A stretch of 64,000 nt of DNA, from the NCBI RefSeq assembly GCF_900230225.1, contig NZ_OCNH01000002.1:435844-499843 (forward strand), written 5' to 3'. Both the position numbers and the translations under genes were made by a program. Source of the stretch: Spirosoma fluviale. GTDB lineage: Bacteria; Bacteroidota; Bacteroidia; Cytophagales; Spirosomataceae. The notes under the pieces are model-generated. The model was not told the DNA's origin. It saw only the letters and a list, made by a program, of their open reading frames with translations, and did not search any database. Positions 34,852 to 43,429 of the stretch are shown here, piece by piece; the first letter of the stretch is position 1; each line of letters starts with the position of its first letter.

Positions 34852-37800
34852 TTATAAGCCGATGTTGACACCAAACAGCAGTTCGTGCTGCAACGGAATG
34901 TCCAGCTGATTGACAATCTCGGGGTCCAGCCCTTTGTACTTCGTGAAGGTGGCCAGATTCCGGCCCGATACGTAGAACTTCAGATTGGTCATGTTCAGCC
35001 GTTTCAGGAGCGTAGACGGTACCTGATACGCCAGCGATACGTCTTTCAATCGGGCAAAGCTGGTGCTCTCGTAGACGCTGATGTTCAGCAGGTTGGCGTT
35101 GGCATCGTTGGCCCAGTGGGTGGCATTGGGGTTCTGCGGTGTCCACCAGTCCTTGCGGGTGGTATTCCGCCGAACATCGATAAAGACGCCGTCCTGCACC
35201 AGCGGATTTTCTTTCGTGGAACCGGCCACACCCTGAATGAACACCATCAGCGAAAACCCTTTGTAACTAACCATATTGGTTAAGCCATAGAGGTAATACG
35301 GGTCCTGGTTGCCCAGAAACGTACGGTCTGCCGCGTCGATCTTGCCATCGCCATTCACGTCTTTTATTCGAACATACCCCGCCTGAGCTGTCTTTTGTGG
35401 CGAAGCCGCTACTTCATCCGTCGACCGGAAAATACCGTCGTACTGGTAGTCGTAAATTGTGCGAACCGCGCGGTTCAGGAACCAGCCATTCGCCAGATCG
35501 TCATTTCCATCGCCGTACAGATCAACGATCTTGTTGACGTTATACGACCCATTGGCGCTGGTCGTCCACATAAACCCATTGTGATTGACGTTGGTGGACG
35601 TGATGCCGATCTCGATGCCTTTATTAGCCGTCTTGCCAATATTCTGAATCACTTTATTGAAGCCCTGCACCGACGAAATGATCCGGTTCAGCAGCAGGTC
35701 TTTCGTTTGTTTCGAATACACATCGATGCTGCCCTGTATGCGGTTGCCGAACAGCCCAAAATCAAGGCCAATGTTGGTCGATTTGGTCGATTCCCAGCCC
35801 AGTTGTTCATTGGCCAGCCGCGAGGGGACGTAGCCGGGCAGTACCGTTGTGCCGCTCAGATACGAGCGGGTTGTGAGCGTTGCCAGCGATTGATAGGGCG
35901 ATACGGCCTGGTTGCCGTTGAGCCCGTAAGAGGCCCGCAGCTTGAGGGTTGTGAGGGCATTAACCCCGCTCATGAATCCTTCGCGGGCAATATTCCAGCC
36001 CACCGCTACGGATGGGAACGTGCCGTACTTCCGGTCGAAGCCAAAGCCCGAGTAGCCATCCCGACGAGTGGTCAGGGTCAGCAAATAACGGCTGTCGTAG
36101 TTGTAATTGACCCGGATCATCTGCGACACCAGATTCTGCTTCGAGTAATTCGAAGTAGGCGTGAGCAGCGTAGCCGTGTTCATCTGGTAGTTGGTCAGCA
36201 CATCGTTGGGGAAGCCGACGCCCGTAATTTGCTGCTCTTCGAGGTCGGCGCTCTGACTGCTGTAGAGCCCTGTCAGATTCACACTATGTTTGCCAAAACT
36301 GCGGCCGTAGGTCAGTATATTTTCGACCGTGTAGTTGCGCTGCTGCCCGTTGACATTGGTAGCCTGCCCTTTGTTTTCGTAGCCCGTTCGGGTATCCCGT
36401 CCGTAATAGGTCCGGCGTACATCGGTCTGGTATTCAACCCCCGTGTTGATTTTATAGGACAGGCCCGGCACAAACGGCAGGTCGACTTTCAGCGAGTTGG
36501 TTGTAAAAATCCGGTACACATTATTCACACTTCGCGCCAGCGTCGCCCCCAGCGGATTAGCCGCCAGATTGTATTCCGGCCAGGCATAGACCGTCAGGGT
36601 ACCGTCGGTATTGTAAGGCGTGGTGAGCGGGTTCATGAAATTGGCACCCTGCTGCCCCGAAAAGTCGGCCGACAGGCCGCTTCGGTCCTGAAACGATAAT
36701 TGCGAGGCTGAGGAGAAGGTAAGCCAGGGCGTCACTTTTACATCCAGGTTGGGACGGAGGGTATACCGTTTATACTGATCGTTGATGGCCACGCCACCCA
36801 CGTTGAGGTAGGTTGCCCCGATATAGAATGCGGCTTTGTCTGAGCCACCCGACACGTTCAGGCTGTGCTGCGACCGCCAGCCCTGCCGGGTTGCCAGCGA
36901 ATACCAGTCGGCAAATTGCCCGGACTGATACACGGCTTCTTCGGAGGGTGTCATGGACGTGCTGGGCGTATTGGCGCGGCTCTTCTTGAAGGCGTAAAAC
37001 TCCGCTCCCGACAACAAATTGGGTTTGTTGGCAATTTGCTGAATGCCGTAAAAACCATCGTACGAAATGGACAGCTTGCCTTTCTGACCCTGTTTGCTCG
37101 TTACCAGAATAACGCCGTTCGAGCCGCGTGAGCCGTAGATGGCCGCTGCCGACGCATCTTTCAGCACGTCGATAGCGGCAATGTCGGAGGGGTTGATGTC
37201 GGAAATGCCGCCCGTGTAGGGAATTCCGTCGAGAATGATCAGGGGCGCATTACTGGCGCTGATGGAGCTACGGCCCCGCACCACAATGGAGACGTCGTTT
37301 TGTTCGGCTCCGCCCCCGTTGGTGTTGATCTGGATACCCGGAATGGACCCCTGCAAGGCCTGGGCAATGTTGGTGTTAGGCAGTTGGGTTAGTCGTTCTT
37401 TACTGATGGCTACCACAGATCCGGTCAAATCGCTTTTTTTCTGGGTGCCGTAACCCACCACAATCACCTCATCGAGGGACCTCTTGTCGACCTCCATCGT
37501 CAGGTTCAGTACGGTCAAATTTCCAATGGCTTTATCCTGGGATATATAGCCGACATAGCTGAAAACCAGTACAGCATTGCGCTCATCCGGGATACTCAGT
37601 CGAAAATCACCTTTGGCATCGGTCGTTGTGCCTTTCTGCGTGCCTTTGAGGGTTACGCTTACGCCGGGCAGCGTTTCGCCTTTTTCATCCCTAACGGTTC
37701 CGGTGATGATCTGATCGGTGCTTTCGGCCGATGGAGATGTGAATGACTTTGTAACGGCAGCATCATCACCGGGAGTAAAAGAAGTACGAACAAGGGCCAC

Positions 37801-38133
37801 TTGATTGCCGGTAACGACATAACCAATCTGCAAAGGCCTCAGAAACTGGTCGAGCAGTGCGCCCAGCCGCTCGTTAGTTGCCGAGACCGTTATCTTCTGG
37901 TCGGCTTTAACCACTTCGCGACTGTAAACAAATTTGATGTGCGCTGTTTTTTCCAGCGTCGAAAGCACTTGTCGAACGGTGGTATTTTCCTGCCGGATCG
38001 TTACCCGCTGCTCCAGTAGTTCCTGGGCATGAGACGCCAATGCTGTATTCATCAGCAAGCCGGTTAGTATAAGCTGCATGAGCGAAACCTTCATGAGAAA
38101 AACCGCGGTTTCGTGGTTTAAAATTTTAAACAT
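34852..38133 (-). CDS. SusC/RagA-family TonB-dependent transporter with STN domain
   Basis: This is a 1093-residue outer-membrane transporter. A signal segment (about 14-36) is followed by an STN domain (about 45-115, with VRQVLSTLEKTAHIKF), a carboxypeptidase-like regulatory domain (about 142-225) and the plug (about 235-350, with DVLKDASAAAIYGSRGSNGV). The beta barrel runs to the terminal strand. The TonB box-like segment is near DEVIVVGYGT. STN-containing SusC proteins signal to FecR anti-sigma factors, and such a pair lies immediately upstream. An alternative start at 38094 is possible. The substrate is presumably an oligosaccharide. Confidence 0.95.
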   Translation of the reverse strand: MFKILNHETAVFLMKVSLMQLILTGLLMNTALASHAQELLEQRVTIRQENTTVRQVLSTLEKTAHIKFVYSREVVKADQKITVSATNERLGALLDQFLRPLQIGYVVTGNQVALVRTSFTPGDDAAVTKSFTSPSAESTDQIITGTVRDEKGETLPGVSVTLKGTQKGTTTDAKGDFRLSIPDERNAVLVFSYVGYISQDKAIGNLTVLNLTMEVDKRSLDEVIVVGYGTQKKSDLTGSVVAISKERLTQLPNTNIAQALQGSIPGIQINTNGGGAEQNDVSIVVRGRSSISASNAPLIILDGIPYTGGISDINPSDIAAIDVLKDASAAAIYGSRGSNGVILVTSKQGQKGKLSISYDGFYGIQQIANKPNLLSGAEFYAFKKSRANTPSTSMTPSEEAVYQSGQFADWYSLATRQGWRSQHSLNVSGGSDKAAFYIGATYLNVGGVAINDQYKRYTLRPNLDVKVTPWLTFSSASQLSFQDRSGLSADFSGQQGANFMNPLTTPYNTDGTLTVYAWPEYNLAANPLGATLARSVNNVYRIFTTNSLKVDLPFVPGLSYKINTGVEYQTDVRRTYYGRDTRTGYENKGQATNVNGQQRNYTVENILTYGRSFGKHSVNLTGLYSSQSADLEEQQITGVGFPNDVLTNYQMNTATLLTPTSNYSKQNLVSQMIRVNYNYDSRYLLTLTTRRDGYSGFGFDRKYGTFPSVAVGWNIAREGFMSGVNALTTLKLRASYGLNGNQAVSPYQSLATLTTRSYLSGTTVLPGYVPSRLANEQLGWESTKSTNIGLDFGLFGNRIQGSIDVYSKQTKDLLLNRIISSVQGFNKVIQNIGKTANKGIEIGITSTNVNHNGFMWTTSANGSYNVNKIVDLYGDGNDDLANGWFLNRAVRTIYDYQYDGIFRSTDEVAASPQKTAQAGYVRIKDVNGDGKIDAADRTFLGNQDPYYLYGLTNMVSYKGFSLMVFIQGVAGSTKENPLVQDGVFIDVRRNTTRKDWWTPQNPNATHWANDANANLLNISVYESTSFARLKDVSLAYQVPSTLLKRLNMTNLKFYVSGRNLATFTKYKGLDPEIVNQLDIPLQHELLFGVNIGL

Positions 38134-38257
38134 ACTTTTAACTGGGTTTACTTGTTTCTGGACACAGGAATAGTACCCCGATCAGTTTAGGTCCCAAGCT
38201 GTACCTGATCGGTCATTATGTCCCGGCCTGTTCGCAGCAGGTCGGGATTTTCCTTTT

Positions 38258-39376
38258 TTACGACAAACAGCCCTTCCCGCTGACCACAATGTGCGTATCG
38301 ACCACTTCGTAAGTAGCACCAATCGATGCGCAAATAAGCTTGAGCTGGTCATGCAGCGGAACCCCCGCCAGCGACGCCGTAACGGTACAGGGACGAAAAA
38401 CGGATGCATCGTAGGTTATCGAAATGCCATAGCTTTTTTCGAGCCGACTGAAAACATCCGCTACCGGGCTATCCTGAAAATCAAATTGTTCGGCGGGTTC
38501 AGACGGGTTGATCAGACTTGGTTTGGTAACTAGTTCTTTCTGATAAGCACCCTGTTCGGCCCGATAAACAACCTGCTGATTGGCCGTCAGAACAACGCCC
38601 GGCACATCCGGCACATGCCGACGGTGGGCATTGGCCAGATCCCGCTGGCTATAGACCGATACCTTGCCACTTTGTACGCTCACCGTAATCTGTGGGTCGT
38701 CGGGCATGGCCCGCACCCGAAAACGAGTCCCGAGCACGCGGGTAATTAAGGGGCCGCTGACAACCAGAAATGGGCGGCTACTATCATGAACAACGGCAAA
38801 GACGGCTTCGCCCCGGAGCTGCACCTGTCGCTGGGTCTGGCTAAACGTTCGCGGATAACTAGCCTGACTATGCGGAGCCAGCGTCAGGCGGCTTCCGTCG
38901 GGCAACTGGATGGCTACAGGCTGAGATGTTTCATTCAACTGGTTTACCCAATCTGCGCCCGGACCTGGGCGTGATTGTCGGGCCGTGAACAGCTTGTTTG
39001 GCGCGGTCGTACCCGAAAATTTCCAGAACACCCAGCTACCGGCAACGAGGATAACGACCGTTGCCGCGATCGGCCAGAACGAACGGGTACGAATAAACGA
39101 AAAAGGCCTCCTGACTTCAAGGGTTGGCAACCGGCGGGTCAGCCGGGTGATTTGGGTAACCTCCAGCTGAACTTGCTCGTCCGTCAGGCTGATTGGCCGA
39201 TTCTTCAACGCTTCGGCCATGTCCTTGGCTAATAGCAACGTAGCCCGCTGAGCCGGGTATTGCTGTTGCCAGTTTTCCCAAAACTGCCGGGCTTCCGGCT
39301 GGCCGTGCTTCACCCAGGCCAGAAACCAGGAATCGAGCAGGAAGTCTTCGGTCGTGTAGGTTTCGTAGTTATTCAT
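38258..39376 (-). CDS. FecR-family anti-sigma factor
   Basis: This is a 372-residue single-pass inner-membrane protein. I start it at the ATG at 39376, which overlaps the sigma gene's TGA (ATGA). The cytoplasmic N-terminal part (1 to about 95) should hold the sigma factor. One helix follows (IAATVVILVAGSWVFW), then the periplasmic FecR domain (QLPDGSRLTLAPHSQASYPR) and a C-terminal STN-like domain that contacts SusC. It transmits the transporter signal to the ECF sigma factor. Transcription continues into SusC across a 124-bp gap with two hairpins. Confidence 0.93.
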   Translation of the reverse strand: MNNYETYTTEDFLLDSWFLAWVKHGQPEARQFWENWQQQYPAQRATLLLAKDMAEALKNRPISLTDEQVQLEVTQITRLTRRLPTLEVRRPFSFIRTRSFWPIAATVVILVAGSWVFWKFSGTTAPNKLFTARQSRPGPGADWVNQLNETSQPVAIQLPDGSRLTLAPHSQASYPRTFSQTQRQVQLRGEAVFAVVHDSSRPFLVVSGPLITRVLGTRFRVRAMPDDPQITVSVQSGKVSVYSQRDLANAHRRHVPDVPGVVLTANQQVVYRAEQGAYQKELVTKPSLINPSEPAEQFDFQDSPVADVFSRLEKSYGISITYDASVFRPCTVTASLAGVPLHDQLKLICASIGATYEVVDTHIVVSGKGCLS

Positions 39377-40020
39377 AGTTGCAACAAGGAGAGCAGCCGA
39401 TGGATACACCAAATACCGATAACCGACAAGAGCGAAGGCCAGTCATCGCGCAGGCGGCTCAATCCCCTATGCAGAAGATTGGCCACCGATTGTTTATTGA
39501 CACTCAGGATGTCGGCAATTTCTTCGTTACTCAACTCAGCGTAGAATTTTAAGTGAATGGCTTCCCGCTGCCGGGCCGACAGGCGTTCGAGTAATTTATT
39601 CAGCCGGGTCGACTGGTATTCAGATAGTTCGGTCTGAATCAGCGTGTGTTCGGCGGTGGGGTCGCTGGTGCTCACTTCGTCGAACGGCAGGGTGTCGTCC
39701 GAGATATGATTGGCCTGGCGGGTAACCTCGCGGTAAATTTTCCGGCGAAGCGATTTATACAGATACGGCCTAATGTAATCCGTGTCCATCACCTTGTGTC
39801 GGTAGACCCATAAATCGACAAAAAGGTCCTGTAGACAGTCCTTCAACAAATCGGTATCGGGCGTGAACCGACTTCCGTAGAAATGAAGATCACGGTAGAA
39901 GTAGTTTGTCAATTTCTCAAAAGCCAACTCACTGCCCTGCCTGAACTGTTGCCAAAGTTGGGTTTCAGCTTCGTGATGCGCATACACTTTCTGAGTAGTG
40001 CCAACCTGTGGGCTCAACAT
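39373..40020 (-). CDS. ECF-type RNA polymerase sigma factor of the SusCD locus
   Basis: From the ATG at 40020 (MLSPQVGTTQ) it is 215 residues; the frame is open to 40113, but the extra 31 residues look non-coding. Region 2 includes LLKDCLQDLFVDLWVYRHKV and region 4 includes NEEIADILSVNKQSVANLLH. It is translationally coupled to the FecR gene by a 4-bp overlap and should activate the SusCD operon downstream. The divergent TlpA-like gene shares the upstream region. Confidence 0.92.
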   Translation of the reverse strand: MLSPQVGTTQKVYAHHEAETQLWQQFRQGSELAFEKLTNYFYRDLHFYGSRFTPDTDLLKDCLQDLFVDLWVYRHKVMDTDYIRPYLYKSLRRKIYREVTRQANHISDDTLPFDEVSTSDPTAEHTLIQTELSEYQSTRLNKLLERLSARQREAIHLKFYAELSNEEIADILSVNKQSVANLLHRGLSRLRDDWPSLLSVIGIWCIHRLLSLLQL

Positions 40021-40271
40021 AATGCGGTAAACGTAGAGACTGAAGTGTACAGAACGCTGTGATCGATTTCGTTCTTTAGCACCAATAGACGATGAAATGG
40101 ATATGATACTCACATATATTCAATTTTTTCACGATTTATTTAAAGATTGCCGAATTCACTTTAACAAATCAGGCTCATCCAGCCGAAAACCGTGTGCCCT
40201 GTTTTTGTGAGAGGTGGGGCATAACTGCCCTTTTTCCGCTATTTTTAAGCCTTACACTAAATCAGGCAACT

Positions 40272-41408
40272 ATGAAACGCTTTTTCGTGACTGCACTGCT
40301 TCTGAGTCCGTCGATGCTTTGGGCACAGATTGGAACCTATACACTCAATGGAAAGCTGGCCGGTGTCAAAGCCCCTGCCAAAGCCTATCTGCGCTATATG
40401 GAGAGCGGTACGGCCAGGATGGACTCCGCCCAGATTCAGAATGGGACGTTTTCTTTCAACGGAAAAGTCGCTACGCCCATGCAGGCAACGCTTTTTGTCG
40501 ATAAACTCGGAACGGGTTTTAGCCGAAACCGCCCCATTACCGCTGCGGCCGTTTACCTCGAACCGGGTACCATTGCCGTAACCAGCCCCGACTCATTGGA
40601 AAACGCAGTCATCAGCGGTACACCCCTGAACGCCGATAACCAGAAGCTGATGGCCCTGCTTAAACCGGCTTCGACCAAAATGGCGCAGTTGATGAAAGAA
40701 TACCGGTCGGCCAGCCCGGAGCAGAAGAAGTCCAGGGAGTTTGAAGAAACCTTGGATAAACGCTACGAAGCCATCGAAGCCGAACAGAAGAAGGCCAAAA
40801 AGCAGTTTATTCTCGCAAATCCGAATTCGCTGGTGAGCCTGAATACGTTACAGCAGTACGATTACATACCGGACTATACCGAAGTTGGACCGATGTTCGA
40901 TGGCCTGACTGAGTCACTCAAGACGAGTGAGACCGGGAAAGCATACGCCAAAACCCTCGCCATTGCTAAAGCTACGTCGGTGGGGGCGATGGCCCCCGAA
41001 TTTACGCAGGCTGATACGTTGGGAAAAGCCGTGTCGTTGAGCAGTTTCCAGGGCAAATATGTGCTGGTCGATTTCTGGGCGAGCTGGTGCGGCCCCTGTC
41101 GGCAGGAGAACCCGAACGTGGTAAAGAACTTTCATCAGTATAAAGACAAAAACTTCACCGTGCTGGGCGTTTCCCTCGACCGGCCAACGGCGAAAGAGGC
41201 CTGGCTGAAAGCCATTCATAAAGATGGGCTGGATTGGACGCAGGTGTCGGACCTCAAATTCTGGGATAATGAAGTCGCCAAACAGTACGGCGTGCGGTCT
41301 ATTCCGCAAAACTTTCTGATTGGCCCTGACGGTCGAATTGTCGCTAAAAATGTTCGGGGCGAAGCGTTGGGGAAGAAGCTGGAAGAAATTCTGGTCGCAA
41401 AACCTTAG
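40272..41408 (+). CDS. TlpA-type thioredoxin-fold protein with N-terminal DUF4369 domain
   Basis: This is a 378-residue exported protein (signal to about residue 19, SMLWAQ). I start it at the ATG at 40272, which gives a clean signal peptide. Residues about 22-120 match the beta domain seen in many Bacteroidetes TlpA proteins, a helical linker follows (about 130-220), and the thioredoxin domain (about 235-378) carries the redox motif WCGPC at 272-276. It should reduce or shuffle disulfides in the periplasm, for example during haem c maturation, which fits a genome with several haem c proteins (inference). Confidence 0.9.
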   Translation: MKRFFVTALLLSPSMLWAQIGTYTLNGKLAGVKAPAKAYLRYMESGTARMDSAQIQNGTFSFNGKVATPMQATLFVDKLGTGFSRNRPITAAAVYLEPGTIAVTSPDSLENAVISGTPLNADNQKLMALLKPASTKMAQLMKEYRSASPEQKKSREFEETLDKRYEAIEAEQKKAKKQFILANPNSLVSLNTLQQYDYIPDYTEVGPMFDGLTESLKTSETGKAYAKTLAIAKATSVGAMAPEFTQADTLGKAVSLSSFQGKYVLVDFWASWCGPCRQENPNVVKNFHQYKDKNFTVLGVSLDRPTAKEAWLKAIHKDGLDWTQVSDLKFWDNEVAKQYGVRSIPQNFLIGPDGRIVAKNVRGEALGKKLEEILVAKP

Positions 41409-41496
41409 AGGCTGATTAAGTTAGCGTTGTCCTTTATCAATTCCTTACATTACCCGCACTGGTTGACACACCCGGCGGGTAACTTTTTTATACCCC

Positions 41497-42564
41497 ATGA
41501 TTTCACCGATCGAAACCACCATTAAACCGGCCATTCAGGAGAAATTTGAACACCTCTGGCACCTGGTTGGCAACACGCCGATGCTGGAGTTGTTTTATAC
41601 CTACCAGAGCCAGCCCCGGTCGCTCTACGTCAAGTGCGAACATTACAACCTGACGGGCAGCATGAAAGACCGGATGGCGCTGCACGTGCTTCATCAGGCG
41701 TATCGGGAGGGTAATATCAAACCCGGCGATCGGATTGTGGAAGCCACCAGCGGCAGTTCAGGCATTGCGTTTTCGGCAGTAGGGCGGGCGCTGGGTCATC
41801 CCGTTACCATTATCATGCCCGCCGGTATCAGTCAGGAACGGATCGACATCATCCGGAGCCTTGGTGCCGACATTGTGCTGTTTACCAAAGAAGAGGGCGG
41901 GTTTATGGGAGCCATTCGCCGGTCGGAGGAGTTGGCCGCCAGCGATCCGAACGTTTTTTTACCACGGCAATTCGCCAATAAATACAATGCCGACGCCCAC
42001 CGACTGACGACGGGTAAGGAGATCTGGCTGCAACTCCAGAGCGTAGACATTACGCCCGATGCCTTTGTGGCTGGGGTAGGCACCGGCGGCACGGTAATGG
42101 GCGTAGGGCGTTACCTCAAATCTCGCAAACCCGACATCCGTATCCACCCACTCGAACCCGCCGAGTCACCAACGTTGTCGGTGGGGCATAAGACCGGAAC
42201 ACACCGGATTCAGGGCTTTTTCGACGAGTTTATTCCTGATATTCTGAAACTGAACGAACTGGACCATATCGTACAGGCCAACGACGGCGATTCTATTCTG
42301 GTGGCGCAGAAACTAGCGGTGCAGCTTGGTGTGGCGGTGGGCATTTCGTCCGGGGCCAACCTGATCGGGGCCATCAACCTGCAAAATGAAATGGGTCCCG
42401 ATGCCCGCGTGGTCACGATCCTCTGCGACAGTAACAAGAAATACCTGAGTACGGATCTGGTTCGGGAAGAACCCATCAAGCCGGGTTACGTTGCTCCCCA
42501 CATTGAGTTCACCGACTATCGGCCCATCAGCCGTTTATTGGTTGGACGGCCGGGTGTTTTTTGA
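41497..42564 (+). CDS. Cysteine synthase / cystathionine beta-synthase family enzyme (PLP)
   Basis: This is a 355-residue PLP-dependent enzyme of fold type II. The PLP lysine is K57 in TGSMKDRMA. EATSGSSGIAF binds the carboxylate of the substrate, and the glycine loop GVGTGGTVMGVGRYL binds the phosphate. ISSGANL near the C-terminus is also conserved. It resembles CysK/CysM O-acetylserine sulfhydrylases but could use another nucleophile. It lies 88 bp downstream of the thioredoxin gene on the same strand, so the two may be linked in thiol metabolism. No CBS regulatory domain is present. Confidence 0.88.
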   Translation: MISPIETTIKPAIQEKFEHLWHLVGNTPMLELFYTYQSQPRSLYVKCEHYNLTGSMKDRMALHVLHQAYREGNIKPGDRIVEATSGSSGIAFSAVGRALGHPVTIIMPAGISQERIDIIRSLGADIVLFTKEEGGFMGAIRRSEELAASDPNVFLPRQFANKYNADAHRLTTGKEIWLQLQSVDITPDAFVAGVGTGGTVMGVGRYLKSRKPDIRIHPLEPAESPTLSVGHKTGTHRIQGFFDEFIPDILKLNELDHIVQANDGDSILVAQKLAVQLGVAVGISSGANLIGAINLQNEMGPDARVVTILCDSNKKYLSTDLVREEPIKPGYVAPHIEFTDYRPISRLLVGRPGVF

Positions 42565-42680
42565 TTAGGGTGAGAGGTAGTCGTTGGGTATGGTCATAGA
42601 CTTACTGTGATGTCAGGTTGAAGAACCCGCCACCACGGCAGAGAACCGTCATCACCACAAGAAATATATATCGCCAAAAC

Positions 42681-42714
42681 AAAACCTCGCCCGTTCAGCA
42701 CAGGCGAGGTTTTT
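42681..42714. terminator. Bidirectional terminator
   Basis: AAAACCTCGCC and GGCGAGGTTTT form an 11-bp stem with T-runs on both strands. It separates the convergent PLP-enzyme gene and the secreted protein gene at 42739. Confidence 0.85.
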
Positions 42715-42738
42715 AGATTTAAGAGGAAGGTTTGTTGT

Positions 42739-43137
42739 TTACTTGACGGCAATCTGGCGAGCCGGTGCCTGGGGTTGTTGCGTGGAGATGGTGATGTTTT
42801 GTGATTTCGTTTCAACACCGTTCGTGATTTCGACCTGATAAACGCCATCGGGCAATTCGCTCAGGTTCAGCCGTGTCCGGAACTTGCTTTCATTTTTGCC
42901 GACGCGCTGAGTGAACAATACTTTACCATCAGCGCCTTTCAGGTTAATATTAACGGTACCGCCGGTTTGTTTGTCGAGAGCAATGTTCAGTTTGCCATCT
43001 ACCGACGTATACATGGCCGACTGATAAGAAGCAACGTGCGATGGACGGCCAATTGGTTTAGCTTCGCTAAAGGTGGCAGCAGAAGTAACAACAGCTAAAG
43101 AAAGAGCTAAGGCGAAAGATTTGATGAGCGTTTTCAT
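42739..43137 (-). CDS. Small secreted beta-sandwich protein, function unknown
   Basis: This is a 132-residue protein with a signal peptide (about 1-26). The mature part alternates strands as in small Ig-like Bacteroidetes domains: SVDGKLNIALDKQTGGTVN, then LPDGVYQVEI near the end. The YQVEI-type strand recalls C-terminal secretion-sorting domains, but it is the main body here. I assign no function. A TAnnTTTG promoter element lies about 60 bp upstream. Confidence 0.75.
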   Translation of the reverse strand: MKTLIKSFALALSLAVVTSAATFSEAKPIGRPSHVASYQSAMYTSVDGKLNIALDKQTGGTVNINLKGADGKVLFTQRVGKNESKFRTRLNLSELPDGVYQVEITNGVETKSQNITISTQQPQAPARQIAVK

Positions 43138-43196
43138 GATTTTATGTTTTAGTGTTTTGAGTTAAAAGCGAGTCGGGTTATTCCCGATTGGTGAAA

Positions 43197-43204
43197 CAAA
43201 GATA
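43197..43204 (-). promoter_or_regulatory. Candidate -7 element of the secreted protein gene
   Basis: The minus strand reads TATCTTTG, a perfect TAnnTTTG. It lies about 60 nt upstream of the start at 43137. No -33 element with ideal spacing is visible. Confidence 0.55.
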
Positions 43205-43380
43205 TAGGCTACAGCTGGTACTATGTAATGCAAACTACTGGAGCGGTTGTTCTACTGGATGAGTGGACGAAATATTATTTGCCTGAGGGAATGGTGTAAT
43301 ATCAACCGTCGATGCGTCGAACCGTCCCTGTCGGTTTTGGTAAGCCGTACAGGCAGGTATATCCGGTGGTATTACAAAAA

Positions 43381-43405
43381 AATAAGGGCCCTCACGAGCC
43401 CTTAT
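43381..43405 (-). terminator. Terminator of the propeller-cytochrome gene
   Basis: ATAAGGGC at 43382-43389 pairs with GCCCTTAT at 43398-43405. On the minus strand it is followed by six T residues. Confidence 0.85.
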
Positions 43406-43429
43406 CTGTCTAAATTGTTTCGAAGCCAA

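Noticed and set aside
35395-36699. 434-codon frame opposite the SusC gene
   Set aside because: SusC is unmistakable on the other strand; the frame has no signal, domain or promoter.
43235-43429. Possible 64-residue gene upstream of the small secreted protein
   Set aside because: It overlaps the terminator at 43381-43405, has no signal peptide or family, and reads through the promoter region.
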